Position numbers and translations under genes: made by a program | NCBI GenBank assembly: GCA_015680905.1 | Contig: JADFTS010000045.1 | Span: 181,001-245,000 of the forward strand | Length of the DNA: 64,000 nt | Direction: 5' to 3' | Origin: Coptis chinensis | Lineage: Eukaryota > Streptophyta > Magnoliopsida > Ranunculales > Ranunculaceae | Shown: piece after piece, positions 57,925-64,000 of the stretch | How positions within the stretch are numbered: position 1 is the stretch's first letter | Layout: the number at the start of each line of letters is the position of its first letter | Notes under the pieces: model-generated | Database searches by the model: none | What the model saw: the letters and a program-made list of their open reading frames with translations, nothing else | What the model was told of the DNA's origin: nothing

Positions 57925-58737
57925 ATGGACAAGTACGAGAAGTTGGAGAAGGTTGGAGAAGGGACATGGCCCTGAAGAAGACAAGGCTGGAAATGGACGA
58001 AGTCAAGGGTGTTCCCTGAACTGCTCGGCTGGAAATGGACGAAGAGGGTCCTTCAGATGCTCTCTTCAGAGATCTCTATCTGGTCAGATGCTCTGCGTCG
58101 AGCTCTATCTGACAACAAGAACTGGGAAGCCCCACGTCTACCTGGTCTTCGAGTACCTCGACACGGATCTGAAGAAATTCATCGATTCTCACCGCAAAGG
58201 ATCCAATCCCCCCCTTTGGCCCCCCCCACACTCATCCAGAGCTTCCTCTACCAATTGTGCAAAGGGGTGGCCCACTGCCACAGTCACAGCGTGCTTCACA
58301 GAGATCTCAAACCCCAAAATCTTTTGGTTGACAAGGACAAGGGCATACTCAAGATTGCCGATCTTGGCCTTGGAAGAGCCTTCACCGTTCCTCTCAAGAG
58401 CTACACACACGAGGTGGTCTGCTTTTCCTTTTCCTTTTCCATTTCCATTTTAACTCTAACCTTCCTTCTTCTGCTATTCAATTCTTATTATTATTACCAG
58501 ATTGTAACTCTCTGGTACAGAGCTCCAGAGGTTCTGCTCGGCTCAACACACTACTCCACTGGTGTCGATATGTGGTCTGTCGGATGCATATTTGGTCTGT
58601 AACCCTATTCTTTTTATTTTTCAATCAACAATAATTACATCTTCCTAAACTATTTTTCTTGGTGTAGCTGAAATGGTCAGGAGACAAGCCCTATTTCCTG
58701 GTGATTCTTAGCTGCAACAGTTGCTTCATATATTTAG
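57925..58737 (+). pseudogene. CDKB2: B2-type cyclin-dependent kinase pseudogene
   Basis: The start MDKYEKLEKVGEGT is the CDKB N-terminus. A deletion then removes most of the glycine-rich loop, and the cyclin-binding helix (PPTTLRE in CDKB2) is gone; LEMDE is duplicated at about 57986 and 58028. [52 protein letters not shown] and [18 protein letters not shown] follow with frameshifts. An intron (58414-58500) leads to exon 2, [20 protein letters not shown] to GCIF (58501-58594). A second intron precedes exon 3 (58668-58737), EMVRRQALFPGDS, a TAG where Glu is expected, then LQQLLHIF. The LQQ after the stop favours CDKB2 over CDKB1. Introns show it is not a retrocopy. CDKB2 drives the G2/M transition; this copy cannot encode a kinase. 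Confidence 0.82.
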
Positions 58738-59662
58738 GTACTTTCCTCTCTCTGTTGCTTTGTCTATCAGAAATTTGTGTTGATTTTACGAGAAATTCAC
58801 AAAGCAAATAGTTCACTGTTCTGTAAAGAATTTTCCCTTAATAAGTAGAAATGGATATTTATATTTCTACAAATAAAAGTGAAGAATTTTCAAGTACACT
58901 GTATGGAATAGAAGAGCAAAAATTGTACTCACTCGGGAATAATGAATGAGAAATTGTCTGTTTTAGGTTATGTTATATTTATGAATAAGACTTGGAGTAG
59001 CAGAAAATTGAATACGTTGTCATTGAGAATTAATCACCAACTCAAACAGAGAGGCCACCCTGTGGTATAAGTATATCTGAGATAGCATTTACATTTTGAA
59101 TATGATTAAGTGATCAACTTATAGATCTCACTTAAACAACCGCATGTACATAGCATTTAGGATATTGTAGTTGTGCTTCCAATTGGTGATCGAATCGACC
59201 ATACTTCATTTTCCTTCTTTTTGCTCTTGTTTTCTAGGGCTGCTCAGACCATCAGCAGTAAATACTAGCAATTGAACTTGTCCATTTCATGTATGTACAA
59301 CAAGTGACAAGTAGACCAAGAAAAATAAATGGCAGCAGTCAGCAATTTTATATGAACTGATTTTCTTTTTAACCACATCAAAATGTAGGAGTAAGGTTTT
59401 TTTCGTCCCTTCCAAACAGCTGGATTGAAGGATATCCACTTTGGTTCATTTATTTACTTCAGTGAATAAACTTTAAAAGTATGATGAAGAGTTTTTTGTG
59501 AATTCCACTTTAGGTTCAGTCTGCCTAGAAAAAAACATGTTGGATCCCATTTTGTTTGATGTAAGTTTGAGAGAACGTCTTTTGGTTTTTAATGATGCTT
59601 TAACTTGCTTATTCACATTTTTTTTTTAGATCGTTAAACCACTTAATGACGTTCACTTGCAG
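58738..59662. other. Region between the CDKB2 and eIF3i remnants
   Basis: The last CDKB2 exons (LLGTPNE onward) were not found. A T-rich tract near 59630 precedes the eIF3i exon's acceptor, so the right end is probably intron of that gene. Confidence 0.45.
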
Positions 59663-59792
59663 AGTCTGGGAAATGTATTCTGGAAATAAAGAGGCCTGGA
59701 GGTAAAATTAAGAGAGCTGTATTTGGTCCTCTGAAGAAGACTATTATTAGTGCGGGTGAAGATGCTGTGGTTAGTGATAATGGGATACTGAG
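59663..59792 (+). pseudogene. eIF3i (TIF3I/TRIP-1) exon remnant, copy 1
   Basis: After CACTTGCAG the exon encodes SGKCILEIKRPGGKIKRAVF then GPLKKTIISAGEDAVV and ends at GAG|GTAAGTAG. RAVxGPLxxTIISAGEDAVV is a highly conserved WD-repeat segment of translation initiation factor eIF3 subunit i. The expected RIWD after AVV is altered to SDNGIL by a small deletion and frameshift. Only this exon is present. eIF3i is part of the eIF3 complex that recruits mRNA to the 40S ribosome. A shorter copy of the same exon lies at 62461. Confidence 0.75.
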
Positions 59793-62460
59793 GTAAGTAG
59801 TCGTATCACATTCAACATTCGGGACTATATTGAATAGTTATGATTTTGCACTTGATTTGGCTACCGCGCAAAAAACAGTTTACCACTGAGCACACACCTT
59901 GAATTCTAAGGGCGGGAATCCAATCTCTGTTTAATAGACTGACCTTGATAAACATCTTATTTCTAAAAATGATAGGACGAACTCTTTCATTGAATTCCCA
60001 AATGAGTCTCCTGCCCCAAAATCCCCGAACTTAGGAAGTGAAGCCCGAACATTCCTGAACTTTGTAAGTTGAGCGCTTGAAATCCCTTGGCGTAAGATAT
60101 GCCCCCTTCTACCACCTTCCACCAACTAACACCAAGTTAACACAAACTGTGACACCAGCATCGCGCAAAAAACACTTGACCACTCAGCACACACCTTAAA
60201 CAAGCTGTACACAGACAGCACCACCTATATACAGAGACACAGAGCTTCCTTTTTTTCTCTTTTTTAACTGTACACACTCTCTCTCTAATTACAGCACACT
60301 CATTAGTGAAGTTGAATAAAAATGTATGGGAACGTCTTGAGTGCATTCCTGTTAAATTGGCAGTCGGGCCAATATTACAGCATTGCATCAATAGGTGTTG
60401 CAATCCTAAGCACATTTTCCTCCATACCAGGGTCCCATTAATAACATTAATATAGGTCTTAAATGCTGATGATGCCAAAGAAGTGACTGAAATTATTATG
60501 GGTTTATGAATGTAGGACAGAGAGAGAGACAACAGTGTATTGAGAATTGTGAGTGAATTCTGTTATATTACAAATTGGGTGAGAGAGCTGCTGACGCCAA
60601 TACATTACAAGAGAAGAAAGAAGTAGTAGCAGCAGCAGGGAAATAGAAGCAGGCAAACAGGAGGTGGAGCACTCCAGCAGCACGCAACAGGAGGTAGTAG
60701 CAGGTGGAAGAAAGCTTGCGGCAGCAGTCAGCTGGGGCATCTCTGGTGGCAGCAGCTTTTAACAAGGGAGCAGGGGAGTCCCGAACATTCCTAAAGTTTC
60801 TAAGTTGAGCGCTTGAAATCCCTTCAGGTAAGATATGCCCCCTCTCTATGCCCAATAGCAGGAAGTCGCAATAACAGCAGTGTTGATTATCGAAAAAATA
60901 AAAGCAATAACAGCATTGCATCTGCGTGGGTGCATTTTGTATAGACTGAAATGTTGTAAACCTCTGATATTGATGTGCAGATAAAAAAACAGTTATTTGA
61001 AAAGCACTGAGAAGCAAAACTCTGTACCTAGCTATCTCAAAATGCCATTAGGTATTTGCAAAGACGATTAGCAGTCGACAATTGCATAATGTTTAGGAGC
61101 ACGCACGGTCTGTAAAAATGAGTGTGACCACGATATGCACTGATGAAACTTTTATCAATATAGGCTTGCTTATTAGCATTTCCCAACACGGGGCGGATGA
61201 AACACTAGCCCCACCAACCCCATTCCCCACTAAAAAGCTAGTTAGAAAAGCATGTGGTTTTGTGCAGCTTGTGTACAAAAGCATGTTATTAACCGTAGTT
61301 GTTAAAGATAATGACTACTTAATGAAAAGAAAAGAAACGCAAGCATGCAAACACAGTTATTACTCAGCACTGGCCAGATACAGAAAGTGAGAGCAGCAAA
61401 AAGGCAGCGCAGCATGTTTATTGATAATGAAGATGCGGTCTCTTGCATTTCCCATTTTCCCACTCTCTTTCTCTTTCTCTTTCTCTCTTTCTTAAAAAAA
61501 AAACAAGCAACAACGTAGTTTGACAGTTGTTTGTTGTTGCTCTTCTGCTCCACTGACTTGGAAATCTCGTCGTTTGTTTCTGTCTTGTTTTATTACTTCA
61601 CAGTTGACACTGTTGAAGAAACCGAACACACTGTTGTTATTTTGGTTTTGTTTCAAGTTTCCCGCTTAATGCAGTGAAATTCATCTCAAGGTTGATTTTA
61701 CAAGTTTTTTTTTTTAATGCCAACTTGAGTTTGCTTTTTTCAGTTTAAAATGTTGTTTAGTTTGTTTTCCTATAAGGGTGTTGCAGAGTTTTCTAGTTTT
61801 TGAAGAAGTGAAGAAGATGAGTAGCAGAGCAAGAAGTATGATGCACACAGTGAAATCTCCATTAAAAGTTGACAAAGTATGTTTCTCTGATGATAACCTG
61901 AATTGGGTCTTGGGATTTCTTAACTCATTTGTTCTATTATTATATTTTCGATTTTTTTTATTTATTGCTGACTGAAGAAAGAGGAGATAGAGAAACAGGG
62001 GAGAAGATATGGGATATGTTTGTTTAGTCCTCCCCACCACAAGTAACATTCCCCCAATCTACGTCGAAAGACTTACCTTCCACCACAATGAAGTCCCTCT
62101 CACAATTCATCACTCATACCTATTCGACCATTCAAATAGAATTACTTCAATTAGTTATTGACGTTTCAACAGAAACTATTGCCATACACTCTTGTTTGTA
62201 TTGTTCAAGCAATCAAGCCCACCACAATTAAGTCCTTACAGTTGCCCATCATTCGATTCGTTTAATCTCTGAACATTTGTTTGGTTTCTCATTTTTCCTT
62301 TCTATCTTTTTCGCTGTGGTTGGTTATTGAATATTGATGTACTGTTCGACACTTTGACAGGGTGAGATGTTAGTGATGTACAGCATGATAACGAACTGTT
62401 AGTTGGTTACGCGTGATAGCAACAGCAAGTCAGCAATAGTAATGTTATTTGTGAGCTTTA
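59793..62460. other. Duplicated, low-complexity sequence between two eIF3i remnants
   Basis: Direct repeats: CGCGCAAAAAACAGTTTACC (59865) and CGCGCAAAAAACACTTGACC (60162), both followed by a CACACACCTT segment; and CCCGAACATTCCTGAACTTT (60043) with CCCGAACATTCCTAAAGTTT (60780), both followed by TAAGTTGAGCGCTTGAAATC. A GCAGCAG-rich stretch is at 60620-60770 and a CTTTCT tract at 61455-61492. A short open stretch near 61819 (MSSRARSMMHTVKSPLKVDK) is not recognised. No transposon ends were found. Confidence 0.45.
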
Positions 62461-62523
62461 TTGGCCCCCTTAATTGGAGAAGACTACTATTAGTAAGCTG
62501 TGGTTCGCATATGGGATACTGAG
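62461..62523 (+). pseudogene. eIF3i exon remnant, copy 2
   Basis: GGCCCCCTTAATTGGAGAAG corresponds to GPLN of the same exon as 59663-59792. After a roughly ten-base deletion the end reads CTGTGGTTCGCATATGGGAT, in the right frame AVVRIWD then TE, followed by the same GTAAGTAG donor and about 70 bases of shared intron (TGTATCACATT...ACATTCG...GACTATATT). This copy keeps RIWDTE that copy 1 lost, while copy 1 keeps upstream codons that this one lost, so both derive from a common intact exon. Confidence 0.7.
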
Positions 62524-62984
62524 GTAAGTAGCTGTATCACATTAACATTCGTGACTATATTTGGAGAATAGTTTTGATTTTGCACTTCATTTTTGGTTTT
62601 TCAGTTGTTTTTATTGGTTTTTCAGTGTTTTTTTATTGGGTGAAGGGGGGCGGGGTCAACCTTGCAATTGGTTGTTTGCCACGTGACACTTAGTTGTTTT
62701 GCCATTTGGCACTTAGTTTTGGAAGAAGGGGGGGAATAGAAAATTTGATCTCGTCACACCCAATTAGCTTGATACTGTATTCACTTGTCTGCATTTGAGT
62801 TCCAATGCCTTAGTTACCTCTTGGCATTACCTGGTGTACTTTTCCAGCATGGTGCTGCACTATACAAATTTAGTTCGTAGTCATTCAGCACTGTTGTCGT
62901 ATAAAAATGTCCAGAAGGTTATTCAGATTTCAGAAAGGTTTACTTACCAGGCAAGTAGACTTGATGATAGTATCACTGTCGTAT
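62524..62984. other. eIF3i intron remnant and intergenic sequence
   Basis: The first 70-80 bases repeat the intron start found after 59792. The rest, including a G-rich stretch near 62645 and 62728, has no recognised gene. Confidence 0.45.
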
Positions 62985-63735
62985 TCAGATATCTGTGTCT
63001 TCCAATACGGACATTAAAACATCCATGAAGTCGTGCTCCCTATTCAGTTCACCGGTTTGTCTCATCCGTTTATGCTCTTCCAGCCATCTCTGAAAAACAG
63101 AATCAAGTTCTTTTGCTGTGTTTTTCATCTCTTTCTTGTAACCTTGCAAGTCGAGCCAACTTAGATACGGAAGTGCGTCTTCGATGACGAATAGCCCCAA
63201 CAGCCTAAGGAAATCTCTCATTCCCTTTTGACATGTCCTTGCAATCATCACAAGAAGACAGTGAACAAGAGTATCTCTTTCCTGCAATCATCCTTAGAAT
63301 CACATTGAGGGTCAAGTCTCCAAACCATTGCTTCATGTCTACTAAGACTGGACCTTTTGCCTTATCACGATTCTTCCACACCTTGTATAGTTTTTGGATA
63401 GATGTATCGATTTCAGAGTTCCTAACATGCTTTAGTAGTTCGAGCCTGCGATTTGAGAGGAGTTCCGACACGGTTATTTTGCGTAGTTCCACCCAATACT
63501 GTCCATAAGGAGCCATGCCAAACAAGACATAATCATAGCCCAGGATCTTTGATGCCGTAGAGGTAGGACGAGAAGCAAAAGCCTTATCACTAGTAGTGAA
63601 GCACTCCTTTACGATATCCGAATTACTCACCACCAATGCATGATTAACACCAATACGTATCTTAAAGATTGGGCCACAGTTATCAGCTAAGTGCTCCAAC
63701 TCATTATCTACCAAAAACTGAAGTGCTGCCCTGTA
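62985..63735 (-). pseudogene. Cytochrome P450 fragment of the CYP82 family
   Basis: The minus-strand frame from about 63735 encodes ADNCGPIFKIRIGVNHALVV, ECFTTSDKAFASRPTSTASK and YGQYWVELRKITVSELLSNR, with the helix-C WxxxR motif (WVELR). After a frameshift near 63230 it continues CQKGMRDFLRLLGLF, DALPYLSWLDLQGYKKEMKN, TAKELDSVFQRWLEEHK and HDFMDVLMSVLED, then a second frameshift. The wording matches the CYP82 family, eudicot monooxygenases of terpenoid, alkaloid and coumarin metabolism. The membrane anchor, the oxygen-binding I-helix, ExxR and the haem Cys loop are all missing, so about half of a 520-residue enzyme remains and it cannot be active. Confidence 0.78.
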
Positions 63736-63787
63736 ATTGGTAGTTTTGTTTGTTTTTCACTTCTTTTTGGGTGGTTGGGTGAAGCAA

Positions 63788-64000
63788 GGACCAAAATATC
63801 ACCGATATATCTTATATATCGTTGATATATATCGGTATTTTGGTACACCGACATTGATATTTTCGATATATATGCACCGAATATAGAACTTTTTTTTTTC
63901 TTGATATATATCGGAATTTTTGATATAAAACTTTATATCGCCGATATAATCGATATATATCGGTTGACTTTTTGACCATTTTTTAATATAAATCTGACAT
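63788..64000 (-). mobile_element. ATATCGG-rich MITE-like element, copy 3 (runs off the window)
   Basis: GGACCAAAATATCACCGATA begins a stretch that is the reverse complement of 57400-57593 with few changes, including GGTATTTTGGTACACCGACA and ATATCGGTTGACTTTTTGAC. The other end lies beyond the window. Confidence 0.82.

Noticed and set aside
60137-61017. Minus-strand frames of 78-149 codons rich in Ala, Leu, Cys and Ser
   Set aside because: They fall in GCAGCAG- and pyrimidine-rich low-complexity sequence, overlap one another in different frames and show no known motif.
57605-62984. Helitron as the carrier of the CDKB2 and eIF3i fragments
   Set aside because: I could not find a convincing 5' TC and a 3' hairpin followed by CTRR at matching positions, so the carrier is left open.
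1-64000. CRISPR arrays, rRNA or tRNA genes, telomeric repeats and organelle-derived insertions
   Set aside because: No direct-repeat/spacer pattern of CRISPR type, no TTTAGGG arrays, no recognisable rRNA, tRNA, plastid or mitochondrial genes were seen.

Overview
This is plant nuclear DNA, most likely from a eudicot with a repeat-rich genome. The evidence is split protein-coding exons with GT-AG introns, Ty3/gypsy retrotransposons of the Tat and Athila lineages, a CACTA transposon, MITE-like elements, a satellite array of about 13.8 kb, and fragments of plant-type genes (CDKB2 kinase, CYP82 cytochrome P450, AT-hook/PPC protein, kelch protein, histone H3, eIF3i, and a protein resembling the plant ZFC3H1 homologue). 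I saw no bacterial operons, rRNA, tRNA or CRISPR array. I found no host gene that is clearly intact: every host-like coding stretch is a fragment or carries stops or frameshifts. The species cannot be named from the sequence.

Layout. 1-9790: pieces of a reverse-transcriptase-like gene family on the minus strand. One piece is interrupted by a 5.8-kb CACTA element (123-5922) with a perfect GCA target-site duplication. The element carries fragments of two host genes, a DUSP12-type zinc-binding domain and a RanBP2-type zinc finger whose two exons still join in frame. Two tandem 1.5-kb units that each hold the C-terminal end of the same reverse-transcriptase-like protein follow. 9791-15110: gene fragments (kelch, histone H3, AT-hook/PPC), a CCTAGG-rich MITE and short tandem repeats. 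15118-22401: an orphan 1.5-kb LTR joined to a broken Tat-lineage gypsy polyprotein (protease, RT, two RNase H domains, integrase), then tandem repeats and an antisense acidic ORF.

22402-32798: an Athila-like element with the structure LTR-internal-LTR-LTR. It was inserted with a perfect 5-bp duplication (TAAGT) into a 65-bp tandem array. It encodes gag, protease, a coiled coil and a second zinc-knuckle-like box in one frame of 1,068 codons that is broken only by five TAG codons. RT, RNase H and integrase are absent. 32919-46698: 23 copies of a satellite of about 600 bp. 46699-48472: the C-terminal end of a ZFC3H1-like gene on the minus strand, cut off by LTR-derived DNA. 48473-55066: non-coding LTR-derived sequence with a 1.2-kb inverted repeat. 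55067-64000: tandem repeats, three copies of an ATATCGG-rich MITE-like element (one with a perfect 11-bp duplication), a CDKB2 pseudogene, two remnants of one eIF3i exon, and a CYP82 fragment.

No gene set here forms a working pathway. The window is a nested repeat landscape in which transposons and duplications have collected, moved and broken host-gene pieces. The items most worth checking are the TAG-only Athila-like frame and its added coiled-coil/zinc-knuckle module, the gene-carrying CACTA element, and the 600-bp satellite. All family assignments come from reading the sequence and recalling protein families; no database search was made.
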